DNA from: Enoplolaimus lenunculus | Lineage: Eukaryota > Nematoda > Enoplea > Enoplida > Thoracostomopsidae | Assembly: GCA_030248215.1 (NCBI GenBank) | Contig: JASANG010000457.1 | Coordinates: 106,045-170,044 of the forward strand | Reading direction: 5' to 3' | DNA: 64,000 bases | Shown here: one piece after another, positions 57,601-62,044 of the stretch | How positions within the stretch are numbered: the stretch's first letter is position 1 | How the letters are laid out: each line of letters starts with the position of its first letter | Notes under the pieces: model-generated | Seen by the model: only the letters and a program-made list of their open reading frames with translations | What the model was told of the DNA's origin: nothing | Databases searched by the model: none | Made by a program: the position numbers and the translations under genes

Positions 57601-60204
57601 GATTTCAAGGTGTTTCCGAAGTTATCGCTTCGGTTGAAAGCCAACATCAGTTTAAATTAAGTTGAAAGCATATTTTACCTCCTATTGTTGTCACAATCAC
57701 CGCAGTGATTAGTTGCTGTTTCTACGATCTCTTTAATCAGAATTGAAAATTGACTAAAGTCACATCATTGTTTTGCTGTTGACAGGAGGAGTAAGTAAAC
57801 GATTCAAGAAACTTAGTTATTACCAACCGGCTGCAGCAACTGCCATAGCCGGCCGTGTTTTGCAGCATCTGGTTCCGTTATTTTTACTATCCGGTGTTTA
57901 CTCTGATGGGCAGGTGTCAACGTAAATGGAATATTTAATATCCGTCTACGATTAGCTTAACTTTGATGTTTTTTTACAGCCCGCGCTTTTTGCTTCAGTA
58001 CAAGTCAATGTGTGTTATTGGTTTTTGTCATCATTGTATGACATAGAGCGTATGTGTTTTCAGGGACCAGCTGTCGCTGCAACGTCACCTGTACCGACAA
58101 ATGGTCTTGTTAAGCAAACAGCAACAATAAGTACTGCTACACCACGACTTCTATATCAGGATCGAGGAACTTCTCCAGGTCCGCAAACGGAACACCTGGT
58201 TACTGTTGACGATGATGCAACAAGGACAGTAACGGTGATGACGTCATCGCAAGCGCTTGAAGCTGGCAGTTGTGTGAAAGCTGCTCACGGCGCAAAAACA
58301 GAGTCTGTGCCTTGCGAGCAGACAGAGGCGGGCCATGGAATGGGTCCAGGGTCGGAAGGTGTTAACGGTGTAGAAAGAACCTCTTTGGGCGTAAATGAGG
58401 ATGGAAAATACTCGGACGGTGATATTGGTAGTGTTCGTCGCAAACACCAGACGTGAGTTAGCTTTATCGGCATTCTGTTCAGCGTCTTTACATGTCTGCA
58501 TTGTTTTCTCACGTTTTCTATCTCTTCTATGTTGGGTCCAACTTGAATGCAAATTTGTGCAATACGATTGCCTGCAGAAATCAAATCACATTTGTTACGA
58601 ATTCGCTTACTTTTTGTGTGCACATAAATCGTGCTGTTGTCACAGAAAGGTTTGTTCGCTCGAGTATGTCCTGTATGTAAGGTAAGGGTGGCGCTAAACG
58701 TTTAAAAATGCTAATGTCGTCCGGCACCGTCCGGATCCGTCACCGTCCATTGCCGCACGCAAATTGCTCGCGAGCGTTGAATGGCGCACTGTGCCGAGCG
58801 ACGACGGACGGCGCGCCGGACGACAAGTATATGTATGTGGCTCCATCCTAACCTATTGTAACGCGCATTTCTAAATACATGCATTGTATTCGCCTGTTTC
58901 AGCGGCATGAACGCTATCTGGTGCCGGCCAAAGCGTCGCCGATCTCATCCTACAACCTCGGCAGCTGCGGCGACAATTTTGGCTAAATACTCAAGGCAAC
59001 AACAAAACAATACGACCACAACTGTGGTTGGCAGTTCCAACAGTTGTACCTCCAGAGGACTTAGAGCATCAGCGAGAAGCCCATCGTCGGGCCACCATCG
59101 GGCATATTCGTCTACAGCTGCACCGCGGTTCGCATCTGTGGGACGATATCCTGGATTGAAACGGCTGCCGCGTCGATGTGTTATACGGCGTGCGCCGTCA
59201 AAGTTGAGCTCGCAAAGCGAGGTGGACGGTCGCGGGTCAAAAGTTGGCAGCGGAAGCGGAGAAAATTATGGGGACACTCAGAGTCCTACGGTTGAAGACG
59301 GCTTGAGTCAAAAGCAGCTGCACATGAAAGGTTGGTTTGAAAAGTACAGCTATTGACAAGGCAGAGTGAATGGTACTTGTTGAGTTCGTCCACACACCAG
59401 GTTCATATAATATCTTAAGGTTTACTATTTACTGCAGTCGGACTTAAGAACTTTACTGCACTTGTATCCAAATGTTGCTATTTTAGTACCGTATGATTTT
59501 TAGAACATAGTCTTTCGAACAAAACGGACTCCGCCACTGCTGCAGTTGCTACGGTAACTAAACGTCAATGTGATATCAATACAGTGACTGTAAACGTTGA
59601 AGCATTACAAGATTTACTCGACTGCGTTGTGCAATCAACTGATGAATGGCCTGCGCTGACCCTTGTCCGGTTGTACGCACGTCTACGAGGTGTTATCGAA
59701 CCATTCACTGTTTTATGGGATCGAAAAATGATGCCTGAGGTAAGTGATTTTTTCATGCTGCCGTATAACATTCTACAAAGTATGCTGTGCAGTGTTCAGT
59801 AGATTCGGTCTTAGCCCCAACGGCCAACGGGGGATAGAGGCAGTTAACATGTCCGCTCCCGAAATTGCTGAACACTTCAGGCTTTATACATACTCGAATC
59901 CTAGGCTTTATACATACTCGAATCCTAGAGGTCAACAATTTTCGAATACGTGCATAATGTTGTACCATCCCGAAACGAAATCCTGGCCGATCCTTTGATG
60001 TCCGCTTAGCTAAGAACGATTCTGACATCAAATCGTTTAAATATGCAGTTGCAAAAGTTGTTTGCATTAAATCGATGTCACGCCGTGCTCGTAATGCTGT
60101 AAATATAAATGATACGCAGTCTGTTCGCTATATTATAGGTGCTTGCACATTAAAATTGTTTATTTCAGCTATTGGCGCTAGAATTCAACAGTTTTCAGCC
60201 ATGA
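18454..60204 (+). CDS. ATAD2: ATAD2-like AAA+ ATPase with bromodomain (26 exons)
   Basis: This is a nuclear chromatin factor of the ATAD2/ATAD2B, yeast Yta7 and C. elegans LEX-1 family, which binds acetylated histones and acts on nucleosomes. The joined exons give 4599 nt and 1532 residues (human ATAD2 is about 1390). Order: basic/acidic N-terminus with the family motif [14 protein letters not shown] near 210-225; first AAA domain with Walker A GPPGTGKT at 403-410, Walker B FFDEIDG (D467, E468), sensor-1 N511 and arginines R522/R525; a second AAA domain with a degenerate P-loop ([10 protein letters not shown], 721-730), as is normal for the family; bromodomain about 925-1050 with the acetyl-lysine Asn at N1015 (YNPD); long low-complexity C-terminus ending in a conserved helical segment. 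The usual RVF shelf of human ATAD2 reads ALF here (958-960). All phases agree. Introns 14 and 22 host genes B and C. Confidence 0.95.
19001..19088 (+). CDS. ATAD2: ATAD2-like exon 2
   Basis: Residues 55-84, acceptor tatctcag, donor gtatgg. Of the three frames, the one set by exon 1 gives an acidic end (NPEEASEEE), as in relatives. Confidence 0.85.
20062..20347 (+). CDS. ATAD2: ATAD2-like exon 3
   Basis: Residues 85-180, acceptor tttttacag. The donor GAAACTG|gtacat is weak but is the only one that keeps exon 4 open; the alternative donor after 20285 would meet a stop at once. Arg-rich, low complexity. Confidence 0.8.
20620..20971 (+). mobile_element. hAT-type MITE, TCTCGG family, in intron 3
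   Basis: 352 bp from caggaacgggagtctc to ccgcacatccctg, with an exact 8-bp target duplication ttttcggg at 20612-20619 and 20972-20979. The ends carry clusters of GTCTCGG/CCGAGAC. Confidence 0.9.
21183..21590 (+). mobile_element. TCTCGG-family element, worn ends
   Basis: Starts tagggatgggtggtctcgg near 21183 and ends gagactcccatctctg. It has the same plan as the copy at 20620, but no target duplication could be read. It lies in intron 3. Confidence 0.65.
21785..21940 (+). CDS. ATAD2: ATAD2-like exon 4
   Basis: Residues 180-232. Acidic run (DVEEEEEP) followed by [15 protein letters not shown], the N-terminal motif shared with vertebrate ATAD2. Acceptor gcatttag, donor gttagt, phase 1. Confidence 0.9.
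22843..23002 (+). CDS. ATAD2: ATAD2-like exon 5
   Basis: Residues 232-285. Arg/Ser-rich ([15 protein letters not shown]), typical of the linker before the AAA module. Acceptor ttgatttcag, donor gtgagt, phase 2. Confidence 0.85.
23434..23532 (+). CDS. ATAD2: ATAD2-like exon 6
   Basis: Residues 285-318 ([17 protein letters not shown]), 99 nt. Acceptor atgtttag, donor gtatat, phase 2 kept. Confidence 0.85.
23833..23953 (+). CDS. ATAD2: ATAD2-like exon 7
   Basis: Residues 318-358. Contains [10 protein letters not shown] and GIDPMHID, matching the segment just before the first AAA domain of relatives. Acceptor atttaaag, donor gtatac. Confidence 0.9.
24390..24531 (+). CDS. ATAD2: ATAD2-like exon 8, start of first AAA domain
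   Basis: Residues 359-406. [19 protein letters not shown], then [12 protein letters not shown]. The Walker A motif is split across intron 8 (GPPG in this exon, TGKT in exon 9). Confidence 0.97.
24751..24899 (+). CDS. ATAD2: ATAD2-like exon 9, Walker A and pore loop
   Basis: Residues 406-455: [18 protein letters not shown], then [18 protein letters not shown]. The exon ends GACCAG and is followed by gcaagc, so intron 9 uses a GC donor. Family alignment (FDQ then AYRMRPS) fixes the boundary. Confidence 0.97.
25205..25345 (+). CDS. ATAD2: ATAD2-like exon 10, Walker B
   Basis: Residues 456-502: [20 protein letters not shown], then [18 protein letters not shown]. The DE pair of Walker B is present. 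Confidence 0.97.
25386..26360 (+). mobile_element. hAT-type element, TCTCGG family, with nested insertions
   Basis: 975 bp between cagggatgggagtcttgg and accgcaaatctctg. Exact 8-bp target duplication gtttccaa at 25378-25385 and 26361-26368. It is longer than its relatives because it carries an ATCGGC-family element (25808-26006) and a C-run-rich repeat (around 25515-25640 and 26010-26080). It starts 40 bp after exon 10. Confidence 0.88.
25808..26006 (-). mobile_element. ATCGGC-family hAT MITE, nested
   Basis: From aggaatgtgccgatacc to ttaatcggcgcatccct, with scattered GCCGAT words between. It lies inside the TCTCGG-family element and so is the younger of the two. Confidence 0.7.
26440..26520 (+). 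repeat. C-run-rich dispersed repeat
   Basis: Runs such as ccccccctggtttataccc and cactacgccgctacc. Related patches lie at 25515-25640, 31770-31965 and 51610-51720 (forms of cccccggttgaacc). No ends were defined. Confidence 0.5.
26890..27292 (-). mobile_element. hAT-type MITE, CCGGTT family, second copy
   Basis: 403 bp from cagggtgcaaccggaatt to aattccggttgcaccctg, with an exact 8-bp target duplication attggtat at 26882-26889 and 27293-27300. Its core is the reverse complement of that at 17992-18383 and differs at only a few positions. It sits in intron 10. Confidence 0.93.
27301..28065. other. Rest of intron 10
   Basis: No further exon or complete repeat was seen. Confidence 0.5.
28066..28173 (+). 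CDS. ATAD2: ATAD2-like exon 11, sensor 1 and arginine fingers
   Basis: Residues 503-538: [20 protein letters not shown], then [16 protein letters not shown]. Acceptor cttttag, donor gtatgt, phase 0. Confidence 0.97.
28745..28835 (+). CDS. ATAD2: ATAD2-like exon 12
   Basis: Residues 539-569: [16 protein letters not shown], then [10 protein letters not shown]. Lid subdomain of the first AAA. Acceptor tttccag, donor gtaagt. Confidence 0.97.
29060..29515. repeat. Worn ATCCGG-family repeats in intron 12
   Basis: Two clusters of ATCCGG/CCGGAT words at 29100-29195 and 29400-29515, with a gcaccctg end near 29190. They are relatives of the complete copy at 55184-55573. Confidence 0.55.
30079..30510 (-). 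mobile_element. ATCGGC-family element with a GC-rich insert
   Basis: Starts gggatgtgccgatacc and ends ttaatcgacacatccct. It carries the same core as other members (cattccaactgactgttatg and the reverse of its relatives). A foreign 104-bp segment interrupts it (30361-30464). It lies in intron 12; no target duplication was read. Confidence 0.7.
30347..30464 (+). other. GC-rich insert bounded by a 14-bp direct repeat
   Basis: The word atactcacgaacag occurs at 30347-30360 and 30451-30464. The 90 bases between are much richer in GC than anything nearby and are open in one frame ([17 protein letters not shown], then [13 protein letters not shown]). Other family members lack this piece. Origin unknown. 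Confidence 0.7.
30702..30823 (+). CDS. ATAD2: ATAD2-like exon 13
   Basis: Residues 569-609: [20 protein letters not shown], then [13 protein letters not shown]. The CGADIK sensor-2 region is intact. Acceptor actttacag, donor gtataa. Confidence 0.97.
31080..31260 (-). repeat. Partial ATCGGC-family copy in intron 13
   Basis: Shares the core segment tttatgatggttagggttta with 17609-17981 and ends in ATCGGC words. No outer ends. Confidence 0.6.
31438..31597 (+). CDS. ATAD2: ATAD2-like exon 14
   Basis: Residues 610-663: [20 protein letters not shown], then [20 protein letters not shown]. Linker between the two AAA domains. Acceptor tttttcag, donor gtaagt, phase 1. Confidence 0.93.
31598..33066. 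other. Intron 14, 5' part
   Basis: Contains a C-run-rich repeat (31770-31965) and a possible small plus-strand exon (32295-32360). A CCGGAA-word patch lies near 32875-32905. Confidence 0.5.
32295..32360 (+). CDS. Candidate first exon of an unknown nested gene
   Basis: ATG opens 22 codons ([22 protein letters not shown]) ending exactly at a consensus donor GGG|gtaagt, phase 0. GC-rich for the region. It does not join the ATAD2-like gene in frame and no partner exon was found. May be chance. Confidence 0.3.
33067..33418 (-). CDS. Gene B exon 5 (last)
   Basis: Residues 631-747. Acceptor gattttcag, opening in phase 2 with [18 protein letters not shown], and ending at a TGA read at 33069-33067. 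Contains the Ala/Asn-rich tail. Confidence 0.85.
33067..38255 (-). CDS. Gene B: nested 5-exon gene, Gln-rich acidic protein, unrecognised
   Basis: The joined exons give 2244 nt and 747 residues with consistent phases. Visible features: a Ser/Thr/Gln-rich N-terminus; a probable coiled coil about 130-180 ([20 protein letters not shown], then [10 protein letters not shown]); a Thr/Ser/Ala-rich region; an acidic run ([14 protein letters not shown]); a glutamine tract ([11 protein letters not shown]); and a more ordered C-terminal part with [57 protein letters not shown] and an Ala/Asn-rich tail. Composition suggests a nuclear regulator. The C-terminal part could be a diverged DNA-binding fold, but I cannot assign it to BEN or any other family. 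It lies wholly inside intron 14 of the ATAD2-like gene, on the other strand. Confidence 0.85.
33850..34198 (-). CDS. Gene B exon 4
   Basis: Residues 515-631. Acceptor ttaattttag, donor gtaaat. Low-complexity Thr/Asn start, then the ordered segment [18 protein letters not shown], then [14 protein letters not shown]. Confidence 0.88.
34600..35500. repeat. ATCCGG-family repeats in a gene B intron
   Basis: Clusters of ATCCGG/CCGGAT at 34650-34700, 35140-35285 and 35390-35490. They fall in the intron between exons 3 and 4. Ends are worn. Confidence 0.6.
35566..35689 (-). CDS. Gene B exon 3
   Basis: Residues 474-514: [17 protein letters not shown], then [15 protein letters not shown]. Acceptor aaatttcag, donor AACA|gtaagt, phase 0 in and 1 out. 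Confidence 0.85.
36147..36958 (-). CDS. Gene B exon 2
   Basis: Residues 203-473. Acceptor atatttcag, donor GATCAG|gtaaca. Holds the acidic run, the glutamine tract (a CAA run, read as TTG repeats on the plus strand near 36232-36263) and Ser/Thr-rich linkers. Confidence 0.9.
37020..37450. repeat. Worn CCGGTT-family element in gene B intron 1
   Basis: CCGGAA words at both ends, a core like that of 17992-18383 (gcttttaatgctgtaaacac) and an end gttgcaccctg near 37410. It is more diverged than the two complete copies. Confidence 0.6.
37649..38255 (-). CDS. Gene B exon 1
   Basis: Residues 1-202, starting at ATG with [20 protein letters not shown]. The donor CTAAAG|gtgggt in phase 1 was chosen because exon 2 opens only in that phase; the alternative donor after 37686 fails. 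Contains the coiled-coil stretch. Confidence 0.88.
38306..38334 (+). repeat. GTT microsatellite upstream of gene B
   Basis: About nine GTT triplets (CAA on the gene B strand), 50 bp before its start codon, probably in the 5' UTR. Confidence 0.85.
38560..38935 (-). repeat. Two abutting repeats
   Basis: 38560-38765 holds gaaaggtggatgtccgtccg and ctgaatcgattttgataaac; the reverse complement of the same repeat occurs at 19370-19545. 38770-38935 is a partial ATCGGC-family copy ending atcggcacatccct. Confidence 0.6.
38936..39862. other. No gene seen
   Basis: Includes a diverged direct repeat of about 175 bp (starting near 38990 and 39165; shared word caatctaatttcagca). Confidence 0.5.
39863..39971 (+). 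CDS. Exon-like piece cut by an hAT insertion
   Basis: A good acceptor (ttttcctttgcag) is followed by 36 open codons ending [15 protein letters not shown], with Cys/His spacing that could bind zinc. The hAT-type element at 39972 starts right after it, so the natural end is not visible. The minus strand is also partly open here. Either a relic exon or chance. Confidence 0.25.
39972..40583 (+). mobile_element. hAT-type element, TCTCGG family
   Basis: 612 bp from cagggatgggcggtctcgg to gcgaccgctcatccctg. 8-bp flanks gtcataag (39964-39971) and gttataag (40584-40591) match at 7 of 8. GAGACCG words cluster at both ends. Lies in intron 14, upstream of gene B. Confidence 0.88.
40584..43896. other. 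Intron 14, middle: repeats, no gene supported
   Basis: Patches: 40610-40695 a worn CCGATT-type repeat ending gcaccctg; 41795-41885 GCCTAA-like; 42300-42420 CCCGG-rich; 42590-42705 hairpin; 42880-42920 a 20-bp unit repeated twice; 43570-43660 GCCTAA-like. Confidence 0.5.
42590..42705. repeat. Direct repeat ending in a perfect 20-bp hairpin
   Basis: A 52-bp direct repeat (cctcaaattttccaacatag, then ctcgatatgtggtag) occurs twice. The second copy is followed, after the five-base loop tggaa, by the exact reverse complement of catagctcgatatgtggtag (42661-42680 pairs with 42686-42705). Confidence 0.9.
43897..44145 (+). mobile_element. hAT-type MITE, AATCGG family
   Basis: 249 bp from cagggtgcaatcggaattt to ccgctttgcaccctg, with an exact 8-bp target duplication caaggcct (43889-43896, 44146-44153). 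It shares the outer CAGGGTGCAA with the CCGGTT family, but its inner motif is CCGATT/AATCGG. Confidence 0.9.
44409..44466 (+). CDS. ATAD2: ATAD2-like exon 15 (58 nt)
   Basis: Residues 663-682 ([18 protein letters not shown]). The sequence is not conserved, but it has a good acceptor (gttattttag), a donor (CAG|gttcgt) and exactly the length needed to link exon 14 (phase 1) with exon 16 (phase 2). Without it the two would be out of frame. Confidence 0.65.
44840..45205 (+). repeat. ATCCGG-family element, worn ends, intron 15
   Basis: ATCCG words at both ends and a gcaccttg end near 45205. No clear target duplication. Confidence 0.55.
45271..45529 (+). CDS. ATAD2: ATAD2-like exon 16, degenerate second AAA domain
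   Basis: Residues 682-768. [20 protein letters not shown], then [16 protein letters not shown]. It aligns with the region of human ATAD2 reading GEPGFGQGSHLAPA; neither has a working Walker A lysine. Donor GCCGAA|gtaagt. Confidence 0.93.
45616..45975 (+). repeat. GCCTAA-rich repeat with a 60-bp tandem duplication
   Basis: Starts cagtagtataagcatat followed by aacctaagcctaaacc and ends in two 60-bp units (45849-45908 and 45909-45968), each with gaggcttagatttaggcgca. A rearranged relative of the TTAGGC MITEs; lies in intron 16. Confidence 0.7.
46214..46447 (+). CDS. ATAD2: ATAD2-like exon 17
   Basis: Residues 769-846: [20 protein letters not shown], then [20 protein letters not shown]. It matches the Walker-B-equivalent part of the second AAA, which lacks the acidic pair. 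Donor gtgagc. Confidence 0.93.
46721..46847 (+). CDS. ATAD2: ATAD2-like exon 18
   Basis: Residues 847-889: [20 protein letters not shown], then [18 protein letters not shown]. End of the second AAA. Donor gtaagt, phase 1. Confidence 0.95.
47144..47382 (+). CDS. ATAD2: ATAD2-like exon 19, start of bromodomain
   Basis: Residues 889-968: linker, then [20 protein letters not shown] (helix Z) and [11 protein letters not shown]. The RVF shelf tripeptide of human ATAD2 is ALF here. Acceptor cagtttag, donor gttggt. Confidence 0.95.
47867..48026 (+). CDS. ATAD2: ATAD2-like exon 20, bromodomain core
   Basis: Residues 969-1022: [20 protein letters not shown], then [22 protein letters not shown] and the acetyl-lysine-anchoring Asn (N1015) are present, so reader function should be kept. 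Confidence 0.97.
48485..48607 (+). CDS. ATAD2: ATAD2-like exon 21, bromodomain helix C
   Basis: Residues 1022-1063: [20 protein letters not shown], then [15 protein letters not shown]. Acceptor gtttttag, donor gtagga, phase 1. Confidence 0.97.
48955..49277 (+). CDS. ATAD2: ATAD2-like exon 22
   Basis: Residues 1063-1170: [17 protein letters not shown] aligns with the segment after the bromodomain of human ATAD2; then low complexity with a glutamine run ([10 protein letters not shown]). Donor CCAG|gtaaac, phase 0. Confidence 0.9.
49278..50454. other. Intron 22, 5' part; no gene supported
   Basis: On the minus strand, about 50230-50360 is open and GC-rich ([20 protein letters not shown]), just beyond the stop of gene C. 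It may be a repeat remnant; no splice logic was found. Confidence 0.4.
50455..50715 (-). CDS. Gene C exon 4 (last)
   Basis: Residues 271-356. Acceptor catcttttcag. Phase 0 from exon 3 selects the frame with the membrane segment; the other long frame here would need phase 1. Ends at a stop at 50455. Confidence 0.83.
   Translation of the reverse strand, partial: VMVETQETPLGFNVTLIKVRRRFFHCYFEYSETGYSRHRAIGITVHILNLLLSPALLLIFVSDIWTILVYRKQYEETQPGQTYYAY
50455..54957 (-). CDS. Gene C: nested 4-exon four-pass membrane protein, unrecognised
   Basis: The joined exons give 1071 nt and 356 residues with consistent phases. Predicted membrane segments: about 43-62 ([19 protein letters not shown]), 76-93 ([18 protein letters not shown]), 201-221 ([20 protein letters not shown]) and 310-338 ([20 protein letters not shown]). 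Between segments 2 and 3 is a Ser/Thr/Lys-rich hydrophilic loop of about 100 residues. Between 3 and 4 is a charged region ([10 protein letters not shown]). The tail ends PGQTYYAY. No signal peptide is obvious. I do not recognise the family. It lies wholly inside intron 22 of the ATAD2-like gene on the opposite strand, and its own introns hold two hAT-type elements. Confidence 0.82.
50770..52640. other. Gene C intron 3; no further gene seen
   Basis: Contains a C-run-rich repeat (51610-51720) and a worn element from about 52110 to 52495 with CCGGAATT-type ends. Confidence 0.5.
52651..52791 (+). mobile_element. TTAGGC-type hAT MITE, complete
   Basis: 141 bp from ggcccatgtatagaacag to ctgttctatacatgggcc, an 18-bp perfect inverted repeat. 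Exact 8-bp target duplication aattaaag at 52643-52650 and 52792-52799. Inside: cctaagcctaagcataagc, then agtctaaagcttaaactga. The best preserved copy in the window. Confidence 0.95.
52857..53002 (-). CDS. Gene C exon 3
   Basis: Residues 222-270: [20 protein letters not shown], then [18 protein letters not shown]. Acceptor tatctttcag, donor GAAGAA|gtaagg. Its 146 nt convert phase 1 of exon 2 into phase 0 of exon 4, which is strong support. Confidence 0.8.
53218..53848 (-). CDS. Gene C exon 2
   Basis: Residues 12-221. Acceptor accatttcag, donor CAATCG|gtatgc, phase 1 out. Holds the first three membrane segments and the Ser/Lys-rich loop. There is no ATG near its 5' end, so an upstream coding exon is needed. 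Confidence 0.85.
53994..54725 (+). mobile_element. hAT-type element, TCTCGG family, in gene C intron 1
   Basis: 732 bp from cagggatgtgcggtctcgg to gagaccgcaccgccctg. 8-bp flanks ttgcatgt (53986-53993) and ctgcatgt (54726-54733) match at 7 of 8. Confidence 0.87.
54925..54957 (-). CDS. Gene C exon 1
   Basis: Eleven codons from ATG ([11 protein letters not shown]) to a consensus donor CCAA|gtaagt in phase 0, which matches the phase needed by exon 2. The upstream frame reaches a TGA without a plausible acceptor, which favours this ATG as the start. Confidence 0.65.
55184..55573 (+). mobile_element. hAT-type MITE, ATCCGG family
   Basis: 390 bp from caggatgccaccggata to agtcgcagtctg. 8-bp flanks gttgtaac (55176-55183) and gttgcaac (55574-55581) match at 7 of 8. 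ATCCGG/CCGGAT words at both ends. This is the only copy of this family here with readable duplications. Confidence 0.8.
55592..55763 (-). CDS. Candidate exon, unrecognised gene
   Basis: Acceptor gctttttcag, donor GGTCG|gtacga, phase 0 in and 1 out. Reads [20 protein letters not shown], then [16 protein letters not shown] and DNKHVLLV. Good splice sites and protein-like composition. It lies upstream of gene C exon 1 on the same strand but does not join gene C in frame. The hAT at 55184 begins 10 bp into its downstream intron. Could be an alternative 5' exon or another nested gene. Confidence 0.45.
55800..57065. other. Intron 22, 3' part; no gene supported
   Basis: 55810-55965 is a worn CCGG-type repeat. 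The minus strand is open in two frames between 56664 and 56415 after a possible acceptor, but no donor fits. Low confidence either way. Confidence 0.4.
57066..57264 (-). mobile_element. TTAGGC-type hAT MITE, complete
   Basis: 199 bp from ggtccatgtaaagatcag to gttctttacattggcc. 8-bp flanks aacggttg (57058-57065) and aacagttg (57265-57272) match at 7 of 8. The core has cttagacttaggcttaggc, the longest clean TTAGGC run in the window. Confidence 0.88.
57786..57913 (+). CDS. Candidate extra exon in intron 22
   Basis: Acceptor ctgttgacag, donor GGGCAG|gtgtca. One frame is open: [20 protein letters not shown], then [20 protein letters not shown]. It leaves in phase 0, which suits exon 23, but needs an incoming phase 1 that exon 22 does not supply. 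It is therefore left out of the gene model; it could be an alternative exon with a missed partner. Confidence 0.35.
58064..58452 (+). CDS. ATAD2: ATAD2-like exon 23
   Basis: Residues 1171-1300. Low complexity ([18 protein letters not shown]), acidic/Gly-rich later, ending RRKHQT. Acceptor tgttttcag, donor AGAC|gtgagt, phase 2. Confidence 0.85.
58712..58830. repeat. GC-rich inverted-repeat element in intron 23
   Basis: tgtcgtccggcaccgtccgg on the left pairs with gacggcgcgccggacgaca on the right around a cgtccattgccg core. Much richer in GC than the intron. Probably a MITE; no duplication was read. Confidence 0.65.
58903..59330 (+). CDS. ATAD2: ATAD2-like exon 24
   Basis: Residues 1300-1443. 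Opens [14 protein letters not shown], which lines up with NWYLGTIKKRRK of human ATAD2, then Ser/Thr/Arg-rich. Acceptor ctgtttcag, donor AAAG|gttggt, phase 1. Confidence 0.87.
59504..59739 (+). CDS. ATAD2: ATAD2-like exon 25
   Basis: Residues 1443-1521. [20 protein letters not shown], then [19 protein letters not shown] matches the conserved C-terminal helical segment of ATAD2. Donor GAG|gtaagt. Confidence 0.9.
60169..60204 (+). CDS. ATAD2: ATAD2-like exon 26 (last)
   Basis: Residues 1522-1532 ([11 protein letters not shown]) then TGA. Acceptor tatttcag, phase 0. Short, but position and phase fit; reading through the exon 25 donor instead would add unrelated sequence. Confidence 0.75.
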   Translation, partial: LLALEFNSFQP

Positions 60205-61100
60205 GCAGATTTGTCTACAATATTTGACTCGTACAAAAAAAATGGTTAGTATTTCGTTATGGTTTTTGTATATGTGTCATGTTTTGTTGTATCGCAATAT
60301 TAATACATGCTTTATGCTAATGTTGAGTAATTTTTCTAGTGTTTTTTTCTTATTATAAAGTGTAGTTTTATTATTTATATTAGTACTCGGTATTTTGCAT
60401 AGCTTTGTTTAGGTTTGTTTCGCTGTATATACGTTAGGATCATTGTTGTGTTATTTTGAAAGATAAAAATATCTAATTGAGATGTCCCGGGCACAGGATT
60501 TTAACCGGGTCCCGGGCCCAGGATTTTGCCCGGGTCCTGGGCCCAAGATTTTACCCGGGTTCCAGGCCCCGCTACGGGGGCCGGGGCCTGCAAAATATTT
60601 AAACTTCCACTTTTCTGTACCTTTTGTGTAAGCACGCACCTGGAAGAACCGTATCGTTTTTTATCGTATCGCGTCACGCGACATTTTGTTGATACTACCG
60701 TGCTTTGAAGTTACCGTTAATGCGTTTTTAAGCCCCATTCACACGTACAAGTTTTTGCAGCGAGAACTCGCAGCTACAACTTGCTCGAAATAACGGAACA
60801 TTCCAATTAACCAATCAAACTGCAGGTGTAAGAAATTCAAGCGACTTGCAGCAGCATTCACAGGTGTGAATTAAATTAAATAGCATAATTCCAGTGAATA
60901 AGCTGTAAGAACTTTAAGGCTGCTTTGTGACCAAACTTGCCATGCAAGTTTTTGCGGCAAAACTTGCACGTGTAAATAGGGTTTTATATGCGGTATCGCG
61001 TCACGCGACATTTTGCGTATGGTCATATAATAAAAATAGACTTGCTGTGCTGCATCCGGATTGTGGATAAATTGTGCCACGGGACATTTTGCTTAGGCAT
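60205..61100. repeat. Downstream repeats: CCCGGG cluster and inverted-repeat element
   Basis: 60484-60592 has repeated gggtcccgggcccaggat words. 60731-60982 is bounded by inverted ends (ccattcacacgtacaagttt and acttgcacgtgtaaatag). The word tatcgcgtcacgcgacattt flanks it at about 60665 and 60992, a direct repeat. Confidence 0.6.
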
Positions 61101-62044
61101 GTGCAGAAAGTTTCTGCAGTGCTGTTGTAGTGTTTACAAAACAAGTTTACACAGCAGCAATCTTTTGCTTAGTAACGTGTATATAATATCGATGATGTAT
61201 TTATTGTAGGTTGGTGGTCGTTTTTTGATTTGCGCTTATTTTGATTCTGTTGTGCTTTGTCACGTACTGCGCGAAGGGGGGGGTCGTTTGCAGGAAATTA
61301 CGGGTGGGGAAGGAGGGTACTGAGATGCGATTTCTCGCAAAATTAGATTCACAATTCTAATTTTGATTAAAAGTGTAAAATATTGTAACCTTGCGAAATT
61401 TTCAGTTCCCGTTCTTTGTGAAACCGTTTTAGCAACCTTTTTCATTTAGCATTCGAGCGGATAGGTAAATGTTTTCTGGTACCGTCCATGGTACCGTACA
61501 GCCCTGACACCGGCACCCTGGTCATGGACATCTCTAATATCTAAGATGAGTAATTAATGAAATATATCTCACTTTATGTTATGGATAAGACGCAACCGGA
61601 ATTCGGATTTCGGTAGGAAAATAGGATATATTTTTTCGGTTTTCCGGTATTTTTAGGGTTTGTTACTATTTGAACTACTTATTTTTCAAATTTTTTTTAT
61701 TTTCAAATTAATCAACATGAATACTATTGTTGTAAAACGGTCGAATTCGTATTTTGTAAATTCGTATGCAGAAGGACTTAAATATGTACGTAGTATGAAG
61801 CAAATAGATTGAAAAACTTAGATACCGGGATGTTTATTGACCGAAATTGTTTTGTTAGTTTTAAACAGTCTTTCTCTGTTTACAGAATGAATAAAAATTG
61901 TTTTCATGTAACCTGTTTGTTTGTGTAAATGGTCTGATGTAATGGTCTGTCTGTGTTGAGCAAATACTTACTTGACTAACTGACTGGTTTACTTGTCAAG
62001 CAAGAATTTCTGGGTCAACTTTCTTGTTATAAATGATACTTTCA
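61101..62044. other. No gene seen
   Basis: A worn CCGG-type patch lies near 61590-61660. Otherwise AT-rich and unassigned. Confidence 0.4.
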
